A DNA stretch of 64,000 nt from contig CM030847.1 of assembly GCA_018105865.1 (NCBI GenBank), positions 15,881,089 to 15,945,088 of the forward strand. Reading direction: 5' to 3'. This DNA is from Metaphire vulgaris. Its lineage: Eukaryota > Annelida > Clitellata > Crassiclitellata > Megascolecidae. Position numbers and translations under genes: made by a program. Of the stretch, positions 1-12,146 are shown one piece after another (within the stretch, counting starts at the first letter, position 1; each line of letters begins with the position of its first letter). The notes under the pieces are model-generated. The model was given only the letters and a program-made list of their open reading frames with translations. It had not been told where the DNA came from and made no database searches.

Positions 1-2215
1 CATAAAGGTTCGGCGACCCCTGTCTTAGTGCGTGTATCGGGCACTTGGGCACATCCAGGGCCATAAGCAGCACCTCGTCTATATGCTGCCATTTGTCCTT
101 TTCGTTCAGTGATAATTATAATTACTTTTTCAAACTTGAGCAAATCTCTTATAACGAGATGCACTGATTCCTGTGCAGTGAGGCGAGTAAACTGACGTCA
201 TTTAGTCTCCCTACGCTGTTGCCATGACAATGACGAGATGACTTATGCGGTAGATAAGTAGGTAAGTGAACGCGAACAGCCGATAAGAATCGTCGCTCTA
301 TCAACGATCGCTGTCTGAGAGAATTTTCTTAATCTCTGCTTTCAGTCGATCAGAGTTGTTCCTCCTTTCCTGTTGCTGGTTATCCGTGTGTCTGTACGCC
401 TGGGAGTTTGGCTGCTGCTGCTGCTGCTGCTGCTGCTTCTTGCTACTGTGATATCTGTGTGCAATCGTCGTTGGTAATGTCATCCATCAACTGTGGGCAG
501 ATAATCACAGCTAAGAACTCAAAGCACAGAATGTCATCGTAGGCCTGTGACGTACCCTGCTTCCTGCTCTCCCTGCGCTTCTTGAGTCTAAGGAGGAGGC
601 GCCTAGAGAACCAGACAGAGTAAATCCCGTCTCAGCTCGTTTCAATCTTAGGCCCAAGAAAACGACGAGCCTCACTCGACGCTTCAAAGAGAGCAATTCA
701 TGCGTTATGAATACAATTTCCCATGTTCGCACTCGGTGTTGTTATAATGGAACACCTGCGGAATTCATCAACTGCTTCTGACTCCAGTGGTCCAAACAAA
801 GAATAGCAATACTTTAATGACAAAAATAATCCGCACACAAACAGCAAAAAATACGATAAAACCAGGCGACCAAGTGGGCCTTTCACGCTGCTATTTCACT
901 TGTTCAGGACGCCGTACGCTTTGCCTACAGCTGCCTCGCTTTAACGTGAATAGCGATGGAAGGTGTTGAACGCTGAATGTCAAGGTGTAGCAAGAGACTT
1001 TACCCCCTCCCCCTATTTCCCTCGGTGCCCTAATTAAACAATAATAATTGGGTTTTATACAGTTTATTAGGCTATCTCATGTGCTAAAAAAACCCTGTCA
1101 CTTATGCAGTCAGCTTGTATTTGTTGATTCATGGCTGTTGATTTTGAGTTTACAATAAGAACAAAGGAATTTCGCAGTGTACGTTCAGCACAATGCCAAA
1201 ACAGCTCACATACGCCTACAATAGACATTCAATAATTGTTGTACTACAGTATAATCACACACTGTATCACAGTTTTCTCTAAAATAATTGTTCTTGTTCT
1301 GCTTCTTCTTCTTCGTGATTACCGGTTACTGATATTAGTTCTCTTAATTTTGATTTTGTTGCCGAGTCATATTAAAAATAGTCGATATTTTCGCAAATTC
1401 CCATAACATACAGTGAAATCCCGTTTTACGTTCAGGAATTCGTTTCAGATTTATGAAAATCTTGATGGTTTTGTCCTTGTGCAGTTGACATTTTCTCATA
1501 CATGTCATAAACAGTAAGATTTAAGATTGACAACTTAAACCCGCAGTTAACAAGACCGATAATTATTTTACTTGTCCCGGTCAATGACAATCTCTATTTC
1601 AGATTCGGTTATCACGTGACCTTTCTTTTTAAGTTGACGCGACAAATTCAAATTGCAGAAGAGACAGTTTCCGAAATGTGTTACGCTTCGCTGGCCGCTG
1701 GAATCGATATTGTACACGAGATACCGGTGAATCCTATTAATACAACCGCGATTATTTTGACGGTAACATCAGGCTAAGTCTCCAGCCACTAAATCAGTCA
1801 ACAGGTCGTGTGAATCTTCGGATATATTTTTTCTCCTTCTGTTTTTATGGACGAGGCATTTTCGTGCGAAATGATAATAACTCACGTGGTCTTAAGGTAT
1901 TCTACTCCATCTGCGGTTGGTTCCGGTGAAATACAGTAAGTATAGCACATCGTATAAATCCCGCCATGTTCGTAGCTTATCGACGCTTTTTCTCTCCTTA
2001 TCTCCTGCATATAAATCTTTGGACGAACAGTTATGTTTTTTTCTTTCTATGACTTTCGCAAACGGTGAGATTAGTGAGATTACAACGCCTCAGTGAATGA
2101 AACTTTATTCATTCAAATGAGATTACACAGCAAGACCATAATGTAAATGAATGGAAGGGTGAAACATAGTGGCTCTCACACAGGACACTGAACTACTGAG
2201 CCACTTTGAACACTG

Positions 2216-2216
<1 letters not shown>
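1..2216. other. Intergenic block, no gene supported
   Basis: AT-rich DNA with short open frames only. A 60-residue minus-strand frame at 301-483 carries a run of eight glutamines encoded by the CTG tract at 411-437. It has no recognisable domain or clear splice context, so I do not call it a gene. I see no transposon ends or RNA gene in this block. Confidence 0.5.
411..437. repeat. (CTG)9 microsatellite
   Basis: Pure CTG units followed by CTTCTTG. Read on the minus strand it gives a short poly-glutamine run. Confidence 0.9.
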
Positions 2217-2309
<93 letters not shown>

Positions 2310-2328
2310 CATCATCATCATCATCATC
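2217..2328. repeat. (ATT)n followed by (ATC)n microsatellite
   Basis: About 93 bp of pure ATT grade into about 19 bp of ATC and then GTCGTCGTT. The poly-Tyr and poly-Ile frames through it are artefacts of the repeat. Confidence 0.95.
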
Positions 2329-2338
2329 GTTATTATCA

Positions 2339-3005
2339 ACTTATCATCATCGTCGTCGTTATCATTATTTCTAGAATAGACTGACCGCCATTTAGTTTTT
2401 TTGCGTGAAATGCGTCTTTGCACTTCTCCATGGAACGGGTTAAAGAAGAAGAGGGTTCAAAGGTGAGATGGGGTCGTCGCGTCGGTGGGATGGACCATAG
2501 GGTGTCTCTGGACGGGGTAAAATAAAGTGTGAGATAATGGACAAACTTTCAGTGTTTAATCTAGACTCCTGGACTCCGGGGGACTGACAAAGCCGGGGGG
2601 AAATTCTGCTAGGGGGCTGCTGTTAGTTGATGTAGTATGCCAAAATTTCCGGGAGGAATTTGAAATTTTCTGGGAGGAAAAGGGCAATTCCCCCTCCCGG
2701 AAACGGCCTAGATTAAACCCTTGGGCAAATGAGGAAGAATGGAGTCCGCTGGATAAGCCAGAACGATAGATCGAGTTGTGCGAATGAGGTGAGGGGAGAG
2801 AGGGGGAATTCGAATGAATAGGAAACGAACGACGGAGGGGAAAGAAGATGGATTCAATGGAAGCAAAGACAGATTGATCTGGAAGTGGAATGAAGTGGAC
2901 ATCGTGAAAATGGAAGCATAGGAGGTCAATTATACCTGTCTCAAAGAATTTACTTCGAAAGATCTTCTTACAGATCGGAGACAAGACGATGGACAGGACG
3001 TCACA
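2339..3005. other. Intergenic, purine-rich plus strand
   Basis: G/A-rich on the plus strand. The 142-residue minus-strand frame (2556-2984) has biased Ser/Pro/Phe composition and no domain I recognise. I see nothing else here. Confidence 0.4.
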
Positions 3006-3157
3006 GGAGGAGGAGGAGGAGGAGGAGGAGGAGGAGAAGGAGGAGAAGTAGATGGAGGAGTAGATGGAGGAGGAGGAAGAGAAGGAGGAGGAGTAGATGG
3101 AGGAGTAGATGGAGGAGGAGGAGGAGGAGGAGTAGATGGAGGAGGAGGAGGAGAGAC
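3006..3157. repeat. GGA-rich tract with GTAGATGGAGGA units
   Basis: Imperfect (GGA)n interspersed with repeated GTAGATGGA blocks. On the minus strand it reads as poly-proline, which explains the Pro/Ser-rich frame across 2930-3460. Confidence 0.9.
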
Positions 3158-4139
3158 GGAATCCAGGTAGAATGACAAATCGAGGCTAATTTCTCTCTGT
3201 GAGATTAAGAGGAAATCCTTTTCCGATGCGGTCGACATAGTACGAGGAAGAACTGGAAGAAGAACTGGAAGAAGAAGTAGTGATAATAAAGAAGAAGGGA
3301 ATGGATTGAAATGCCACTTACTGCATCCATTTCCACAGCAACTGTCTCCGTGATTTCCTCTTTCCAATTGCAGCCGTTGCACCCACTGATTGTCCGGGGA
3401 GGGAGAGAGGGAGGGAGGGAGGGAGGGAGGGGGAGGGGTGGATGGCGCAATCATTGTCATAGCAGCTGCGTCTCATTAAGACAAGTGATCAAGCAGAAGA
3501 TGCAAGAGTGTGTATGCGCTCCGTGCGTGCGTGTGTCTGTAATGGTTAAAGCCTTGGAACGCCGAGCGCGGTTAGTATTTGGATGGGTCGCCGTCTGACT
3601 GGTTTCTTCTCTTTGAGCTTTGCCGACTTAAGTGAGTCCGGTGTCTGACTCTCGAAGGGTAGATTCTAGCGAGACTGTTAAAACGCCCTCGAGTCTTGAG
3701 CACCCCCTCCCCTCCACCCGAAGAAATGCTGAGATTGCATTTTCTCTGAACGACAATGATCGTAACGTCATAAAGTCACCTCGTGACGTCATAAAGTCAC
3801 CTCGTGGCATCGTAAAATCGCTCTTTTGCCAATAAATATCATTAAAATGCGTATCTCATTTCCAAGAGTCTGTCTCTCCGTTTCTCTGTTTTCTAGATTC
3901 TCTCAGAGTTATTACTGTGACCACTGTCATTGAGTTTACCCTAGAAGTACACTGTGGTTTCAACTTGGAAAGGTAAGAAAGTATTCAAACTATTTGTCCA
4001 ATTTAATTATGAAACTATGAATATGAAATAATGCTTCAAAATGAAACACGCCTAATCATTTATTACTCGTTGGACGCAGCATATATCCAATATTTAAGAA
4101 GAGAAAAAGACAATAATACAAACAATAGAACAAAGACAA
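3158..4139. other. Intergenic with a GGGA tract and a small 21-bp tandem
   Basis: Contains (GGGA)n at about 3398-3436. It also contains roughly two copies of a 21-bp unit around 3768-3806 (GTCATAAAGTCACCTCGTGAC). No convincing coding sequence. Confidence 0.5.
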
Positions 4140-4350
4140 AAGAACCGGATTGGTCACATTCTAAGAAGAGACTCAGTATTCAGAGCAATACTGGAGGGAC
4201 AAAATTATGGGAGGAAGGATAACCAGAGGAAGAAGTATGTCCCTACAGCACTGGATGCTGACTAAAGACGGATACAAAGGATTAAAGACCCAAGATGCTG
4301 ACAGAGAAGGGTGGCGCCAATGGGAAGTAACCAGGACCTGTTTCAGGGCA
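4140..4350 (+). mobile_element. Non-LTR retrotransposon fragment (reverse-transcriptase ORF C-terminal end)
   Basis: Translating across frames gives the familiar tail of LINE ORF2 proteins. It begins with a GHILRRDSVFRAILEG-like stretch, continues through a basic G-R-x-x-R-G-R-x-x-S segment, and ends in a D-R-E-x-W-R-x-W motif. The frame is broken by shifts and stops and no 5' portion is visible, so this is a dead, 5'-truncated copy. The clade cannot be fixed from this piece. Confidence 0.6.
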
Positions 4351-4662
4351 GAGAACTTACGAAGAAACCGTGGAGAGGAAACCGCAAGTGAGGCAAACGA
4401 ATTAAGAGCTTTATGAAAGAGATAATTAATTATCTTCATTATAAGAGATGTCCTGGCTTATGCTCTAAATTATCTTGGATCCTCATTTGGACGCAGCTAT
4501 GAAGGGAGAGAATCTCATCTCAATTAATCAGAGTCCTGATTGTGACTCAACTTTTCGCTAGGTGGCGCAAGAACTGCAGCCAAACGCAAATAGAAAACAA
4601 AAACAAAATCAATCCAAAAATAGAAAACACAATGCAAGCAGAACTATTAAATACCAACATAG

Positions 4663-4696
<34 letters not shown>

Positions 4697-6592
4697 TTTA
4701 CTTACGTATTTGACAAATTTATTCATGTATTCAAATCCACTACGTCGCTTACGCCATCAAACACCGACTGAGATTAAATGGAAATTGTCCAGAAACTTTG
4801 CATACTGATTACCAACGACAACGTCAACCGGATCAATCTATAAAATGGAATTCTTATCTCAGAAATATTTAGCCAAGAAGAGCGCATACCAAAAATCTCA
4901 TACAAACATTTATTTATCCGGTTGTTTGATGAGTTCATGTTAGTTTTCCTTGGACCAGTTACCTCAACAGCATACATAAACACTGGCAAACAAAACCACT
5001 TAAATATAATTCAACAGTCACAAGCACAGAGTTTGACGATTATATAATTACGATCTACAGTAATGTAGTTAAATGCCCTAAAATATTTTAGCGTTACATG
5101 CTCGCAAATACACTGGAATCTCTTTGCAGAAATACACTGTAATGTTGTAATGTTACTGTAACCCGAGGGCCCAGGCGTCTAATCGAAGTGACAAAGTTCA
5201 ATGCACAACCACTAATCCTTAGAGGAGAAACAAGTGAAATTCCATCTCGGTCCAATTATTATCGATGCCACCGATTCTGCATATCTGTTACAAATCATGT
5301 CTAGCGTTTTTGTAGTGCAATAACTGAATGATTCAACAACATAATATCATACGCATATGGGCTGAACGGCCAACATACAACTCTTTGATTATACAATATA
5401 CAGCCAACCTCAGTCTCAAGTCTATACAATAGCTCGTCTATGCACATGTGCACGGCAAACAAGGCAGGCGACGGCAAACCTCCTTATCACACTGCAGCGC
5501 TGTTCGCTGACATGTAACGACATGGAACATCTGTGAAGTGCATCCTTTATGTCCTTCTGGAGACAGCGGCAAGAAATAAAGTCACAAGAATTGACACTAA
5601 ATTCTGTCATAAGAGGAGACGAAGATGACAACGGTGTATGGTCTGTAGGAGTTCAGTAAAGGCGTCCCCTCTAGTTGCCCGACTCAGCTGCATCTGCAGT
5701 TGTTATTTCAACTGACCGGACGGAGGTCCAGCAACTGACATCTGAAGAAAGAAATTCAAAGATATTTAGAAACAGAAATGAAAAGCCTTCTTCATTATAT
5801 TACCAGACGACATTGAATTTCTGAAAGTAAACAAATCAAAAGGATAGAAATCAGATAACAAATGATCGCATGTCACTCGGTGGCAGTCGTGTCTCTGTCA
5901 AAGATAAAATATGAAAAGGAAATTGCAAGGACGCAATGCAACTGGACGTGATATCAAATCACCTTCCGACAAAACATGCGTTTAAGCCCTTCATTGGCGC
6001 GCAAGTTGCGTTATTAGACAGACGACCACGGACACGTGTTTCCAGTAATTCTTTTTATACTGAGAAATTCTGATTGCATAATTCTGGTTTTACTTCCATA
6101 ATATGTGGCTACTAGAGACCTGCATGTAGGCCTACAAAGGAGGACACTAAAGGCTTTCTAAAAGGAGGACACAGAAGGACAAAGATCGTAAGGCATTTCT
6201 TTGACTCATGCAATTCCAAAAACACAGAACAAAGATTTCAAAAACTTTAAAAAAAACAAATAAATCTCAAATACAGGTAAAGTGTCGTGCAGTGCTATTA
6301 CGACACAATTTGGATAATGAAAACTTATCCTGGATACAGTGGGCCTACTAATTAAGAGTTGCATTTGCGAAGAAGGTCTGGCAAAGCTTTTCATAAGCGT
6401 TAACTGATCATCTGAAATTAATTCATCAAAATCATTGAATTTCCAAATGGATTCCTCACAAAGAAATCGATTTTAAAATATTTGAAACTATGGTGAATAG
6501 TTCTCAGAGAGAATAAAATCTTACGCAACTGCGCAAAGTTTCAAGATATTGTCTTTTAAGCAATGAACTTCTGTAACAGGTAGCGGTGATAC
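4351..6592. other. Intergenic, (GA)n at 4667-4694, otherwise featureless
   Basis: AT-rich sequence with one short GA microsatellite. Open frames are short, and none matches a family I recognise, including the 69-residue minus frame at 5422-5631. The block ends at the target duplication of the Mutator-like element. Confidence 0.45.
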
Positions 6593-6600
6593 AATATATA
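6593..6600. repeat. Left target-site duplication (AATATATA)
   Basis: Matches the eight bases directly after the right terminus at 9253-9260. Confidence 0.55.
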
Positions 6601-8014
6601 GGGAGCGCTGAAAATGCAGGACTGGAAAATGAAGGACTATCAAAAAAAGCAAGGGGGTGAAAATGTAGGACTGGAAAATGACGGACCAAATCGCAGGGGG
6701 TGAAAATGTAGGACTGGAAAATGAAGGACTATCAAAAAAAGCAAGGGGGTGAAAATGTAGGACTGGAAAATGACGGACCAAATCGCAGGGGGTGAAAATG
6801 TAGGACTGGAAAATGACGGACCAAATCGCAGGGGGTGAAAATGCAGGACTGGAAAATGACGGACCAAATCGCAGGGGGTGAAAATGTAGGACTGGAAAAT
6901 GACGGACCAAATCGCAGGGGGTGAAAATGTAGGACTGGAAAATGAAGGACTATCAAAAAAAGCAAGGGGGTGAAAATGTAGGACTGGAAAATGACGGACC
7001 AAATCGCAGGGGTGAAAATGCAGGACTGGAAAATGACGGACCAAATCGCAGGGGTGAAAATGTAGGACTGGAAAATGAAGGACTATCAAAAAAGCAAGGG
7101 GGTGAAAATGTAGGACTGGAAAATGACGGACCAAATCGCAGGGGTGAAAATGCAGGACTGGAAAATGACGGACCAAATCGCAGGGGGTGAAAATGTAGGA
7201 CTGGAAAATGAAGGACTATCAAAAAAAGCAAGGGGGTGAAAATGTAGGACTGGAAAATGACGGACCAAATCGCAGGGGGTGAAAATGCAGGACTGGAAAA
7301 TGACGGACCAAATCGCAGGGGGTGAAAATGCAGGACTGGAAAATGAAGGACTATCAAAAAAAGCAAGGGGGTGAAAATGTAGGACTGGAAAATGACGGAC
7401 CAAATCGCAGGGGGTGAAAATGCAGGACTGGAAAATGACGGACCAAATCGCAGGGGGTGAAAATGCAGGACTGGAAAATGAAGGACTATCAAAAAAAAAG
7501 CAGGGGGTGAAAATGTAGGACTGGAAAATGACGGACCAAATCGCAGGGGTGAAAATGCAGGACTGGAAAATGACGGACCAAATCGCAGGGGTGAAAATGC
7601 AGGACTGGAAAATGAAGGACTATCAAAAAAGCAAGGGGTGAAAATGTAGGACTGGAAAATGACGGACCAAATCGCAGGGGGTGAAAATGCAGGACTGGAA
7701 AATGACGGACCAAATCGCAGGGGGTGAAAATGCAGGACTGGAAAATGACGGACCAAATCGCAAGGGGTGAAAATGCAGGACTGGAAAATGACGGACCAAA
7801 TCGCAGGGGGTGAAAATGCAGGACTGGAAAATGACGGACCAAATCGCAGGGGGTGAAAATACAGGACTGGAAAATGACGGACCAAATCGCAGGGGGTGAA
7901 AATGCAGGACTGGAAAATGACGGACCAAATCGCAGGGGGTGAAAATACAGGACTGGAAAATGACGGACCAAATCGCAGGGGGTGAAAATGCAGGACTGGA
8001 AAATGACGGACTGC
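6601..8014 (+). repeat. 42-49 bp minisatellite with higher-order (B-A-A) organisation, about 32 copies
   Basis: Two monomer types share GGTGAAAATGYAGGACTGG plus AAAATG. Type A (42-43 bp) continues ACGGACCAAATCGCAGG. Type B (48-50 bp) continues AAGGACTATC, an A-run and GCAAGG. Reading left to right the order is B A B A A A A, then five B A A triplets of roughly 133-135 bp, then B, then nine A monomers. Units of 42 or 48 bp keep an open frame reading [15 protein letters not shown]. Units of 43 or 49 bp shift it, so the array as a whole is not one coding sequence. The array is an expansion of the element's terminal sequence; an inverted short copy lies at 9198-9248. Confidence 0.9.
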
Positions 8015-8517
8015 CAGTGTTGTAAAGCATTTAAATATTCAGTATTTAAATAGTATTTAAATACTTTGTCCGGTATTTAAGAAAGTATTTAAATACTCAT
8101 CCAAAATTAAGTATTTAAATGGTAATTAAATACCATAGAGTATTTAGATGTATTTAAGAAATTTAAATACTTTGGATTTATTGCAATTTTCACGTGCAAG
8201 ACTTTCTACTATTATAGACTGTTCATTTTTACATTTTCTTTACTGACGGTTTTAGACAGTTGAACAGTTAAGTAGGTCTACATTGACATTGTTAGAAATA
8301 ATTTTAACTAACATTTCTTTACACAAAATAACGGTTGTGGCGAATCGTGTCAAATACATTATCAAGTAGTTTTAAAAAGTATTTAAACCTTATTGGCCAG
8401 TATTTAAATACTCATACCTGGTATTTGGGTATTTAAATACTATTTAAATACTACATGCGTACCAAGTATTTATGAAAGTATTTAAATACTTCAGGGCAAG
8501 TATTTATTACAATACTG
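8015..8517. mobile_element. hAT-like MITE with GTATTTAAATAC subterminal repeats
   Basis: The left end is CAGTGTTGTAAAGCATTT. The reverse-complemented right end is CAGTATTGTAATAAATACTTG without its last base. Clusters of the palindromic word GTATTTAAATAC lie next to both ends (8030-8170 and 8375-8490), separated by about 200 bp of unique AT-rich DNA. The minisatellite stops at GACTG on the left (8009-8013) and resumes with GACTGGAAAATG on the right (8520-8531), so the element inserted into the array. The flanking 8-mers CGGACTGC and AAGACTGG agree at five positions, consistent with an aged 8-bp duplication. No coding capacity. Confidence 0.65.
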
Positions 8518-8910
8518 AAGACTGGAAAATGTATTTCCTAATTTCTTTATAAGTGATCTATAAAAAGAAAATTGTTGACGTCTTCTTATCTTGACCCTGC
8601 GCCCCTGTTATTAACTGTACTATCACTATCAATATAAATAAGACATGAGATGTGTATTTGTTGGCATTATTGAATTCCTCAAGTTAGCAAAAAACAAGCA
8701 TTCGTTAATCAAGCGTCAACAAAAAGTGGTTTTACATCTGAAGTTAGCAATGAAAAAGGCAAAAAGAACAAGTAAAGCTAATAACAGTATAAGTCTTGAA
8801 AAAAGATGTAAAGCATCGATATACAGTGTTTGTCAATGTGAAGTTGACAATGAAGAAGACAAAAAAATTAGATGTTGAGCAAGTTAAACTACAAGTCTGA
8901 AAAGGACCTA

Positions 8911-9150
8911 CTAATTATATAGACGCATAACCATTGTAATTGTGGTCCGACAAATCGGACAATGTCCTGACATTTCTGCAACCGTGTCTGCGCAAGTGTT
9001 GCAAAATGCGGCATGCCCACAAGGAACTATCGCGAAGCCTGCACGCGGGGCAACTAGACAGACCTCACAGCAATCAAAACTCTGGGCTGTCACTGGCTCA
9101 GCTGGCAAGTTATCCGAAGGCAAGCTATCATGTACAGTCGGCTGCAGCAT
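8911..9150 (-). CDS. RING-finger (C3HC4) protein, transposon-borne, start uncertain
   Basis: The 79-residue frame contains a complete RING pattern. It starts CEVC at residues 28-31, followed after a spacer by PCGH, FCNTC and CPIC, and ends in the hydrophobic stretch MVMRLYN. This layout is typical of C-terminal RING domains that recruit E2 enzymes for ubiquitin transfer, such as those at the end of IAP proteins. The frame has no stop upstream of this Met. It continues through an acidic segment (DNEDSEEEQ) into the right terminal repeat of the host element, where it reads [14 protein letters not shown]. The true start, or an upstream exon, is therefore unknown. I infer that it belongs to the surrounding Mutator-like element and is not a host gene. 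Whether it is expressed cannot be seen. Confidence 0.6.
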   Translation of the reverse strand: MLQPTVHDSLPSDNLPAEPVTAQSFDCCEVCLVAPRAGFAIVPCGHAAFCNTCADTVAEMSGHCPICRTTITMVMRLYN

Positions 9151-9197
9151 CTGCTCTTCCTCGCTGTCTTCGTTGTCGGTACTAGCAATTTGATAAT

Positions 9198-9248
9198 TTG
9201 GTCCGTCATTTTCCAGTCCTGCATTTTCCAGTCCTGCATTTTCAGGCG
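9198..9248 (-). repeat. Inverted short copy of the minisatellite unit (right terminal repeat)
   Basis: The reverse complement reads as one and a half units of the 6601-8014 array (GCAGGACTGGAAAATG twice, then ACGGACC). It supplies the inverted-repeat partner that defines the element. Confidence 0.85.
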
Positions 9249-9250
9249 AC

Positions 9251-9252
<2 letters not shown>

Positions 9253-9314
<62 letters not shown>

Positions 9315-9321
9315 CCTATAT

Positions 9322-9381
<60 letters not shown>
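9253..9381. repeat. Two (TA)n tracts
   Basis: Pure TA at about 9254-9311 and 9328-9381, separated by GGCCTATATATTG. The first starts directly at the right end of the Mutator-like element. Confidence 0.95.
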
Positions 9382-10908
<1,527 letters not shown>

Positions 10909-11054
10909 CGACATAGCAGCGCCCTGCTTGTTGCATTGCCTCTGCTGGAGCATTGAACTACTGACTCGATCTCGTTTATTCCCAAATGATGCTCTTTTGA
11001 TAGCGGCACTGGTAACGTCCGGTCACTTTAATCAGTTCAGTCGGTGCAAAAGTT

Positions 11055-11129
11055 ATATATATATATATCTCTCTCCATATATATGTATGTATGTACAAAA
11101 TTGTACATGTATATATAGTATTATGTATA

Positions 11130-11195
<66 letters not shown>
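11055..11195. repeat. (TA)n tract with TATG variants
   Basis: Imperfect TA repeat that becomes pure from about 11135. Confidence 0.95.
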
Positions 11196-11200
<5 letters not shown>

Positions 11201-11928
11201 AGTGGTTGTGCTGGGAAGCGGTCTTCGGATATTGAGCACTACATCAAACAGAAGTACCGTTGTAACCACTTTGCTTCAGCCGAATGTTCTTAATACAACA
11301 ACACGCAGCGTCACGCCATCACTCTTTAGATCAATCATTCATCGCCAGGTCCAAGGACTTTTGCTGACATAAGAATCATAGCATAGCATACATAGCATAG
11401 CATAGCATAGCCTTTGTTCCCAACGGCATCTCTCTCTATAATAAGTGGCTCTCTCCACTTGAAGTTTTCGTTGGCCTACAGAATGCCCATTGTATTCTTG
11501 ATGCTTCAAAATCAGCGTTATGTCGTAAATTTATCGTCGAACAGCGCAGTGGCAACACGGCGAGAAAGAAACACAGCAGACGTCTGAAGAGGTTGGCAGA
11601 GGGCCTCTGAGTATGTAGCCAGAAGACTTGATTCCGTGATCTTATTGGTCTCTGTTGAATGAACATTCTCACAGCTGCACTGCGAGATAAGAGAACAACC
11701 TGTTGCAGCAACATAAATACAGATACAGCGATGCGAGAAAAATAGCGCCAAAGAAATTATACAGAAACAGAGAAAGGGTCTGTGGAATCCTAATCCTACA
11801 CTTCATGAAGACATCTCCCTCTCCGCGTTGAAGGCCGAAAATTGTAGATTCTAAGTATTCCAGACCCTCAACAGCTGAATGGAAGAGGGTTGTGGTCAAT
11901 GGAGCATCAGCATTTAGCGTCTTTCTAA
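11196..11928. other. Intergenic with (CATAG)n at 11378-11412
   Basis: Contains a short five-base tandem (CATAG). The minus-strand frames of 77-92 residues have no recognised domain. Confidence 0.45.
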
Positions 11929-12138
11929 CAGTGGCGGCTCCACGTGGGGGCCCGTTCCCCTATTGAATGTCTGCCCCAGTGGGCCCGTTCCCCTATTGAA
12001 TGTCTGCCCCAGTGGGCCCCCCTGTTGGGATCCTATACTTACTACTGCATAGCTATCAATAAATGGCTGACCCCCATGCTTAGAAGTTGCCACCTCAACG
12101 CCCCTCCCCCCACTTGCCAAATCCTGGAGCCGCCAATT
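11929..12138. mobile_element. hAT-type MITE, CAGTGGCGGCTCC family, copy 1
   Basis: The left end is CAGTGGCGGCTCCA. The right end is TGGAGCCGCCA followed by ATT, so the last bases have decayed. Perfect 8-bp duplications CTTTCTAA lie at 11921-11928 and 12139-12146. Inside, a 32-bp phrase containing GAATGTCTGCCCCAGTGGG is tandemly duplicated. The right half matches copies 2 and 4. Non-coding. Confidence 0.85.
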
Positions 12139-12146
12139 CTTTCTAA

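Larger units (their letters stand above)
6601..9252. mobile_element. Mutator-like (MULE-like) DNA element with amplified terminal repeat and RING ORF
   Basis: The left end begins GGGAGCGCTGAAAATGCAGG. The reverse complement of the right end begins GGGTCGCCTGAAAATGCAGG, and both continue GACTGGAAAATG. Both ends are flanked by AATATATA (6593-6600 and 9253-9260), an 8-bp target duplication as expected for Mutator-type elements. The right copy sits in a later-expanded TA microsatellite, which weakens that evidence. Inside are the minisatellite derived from the terminal sequence (6601-8014), a nested hAT-like MITE (8015-8517), about 380 bp of unassigned DNA with a lysine-rich 77-residue frame (8645-8878, +), and a RING-finger frame on the minus strand. 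No transposase domain is visible, so the element looks non-autonomous. Superfamily assignment is inference. Confidence 0.6.

Noticed and set aside
2930..3460. 176-residue Pro/Ser-rich minus-strand frame
   Set aside because: Composition comes from GGA and GGGA repeats; no signal peptide, domain or splice structure.
6601..8014. CRISPR-like array
   Set aside because: Units are contiguous and near-identical with no variable spacers, and the genome is clearly eukaryotic.
6521..8030. Long minus-strand frames of up to 310 residues reading repeated [16 protein letters not shown] blocks
   Set aside because: They are translations of the 42-49 bp minisatellite in all frames; no domain, and the same array is read in several frames at once.
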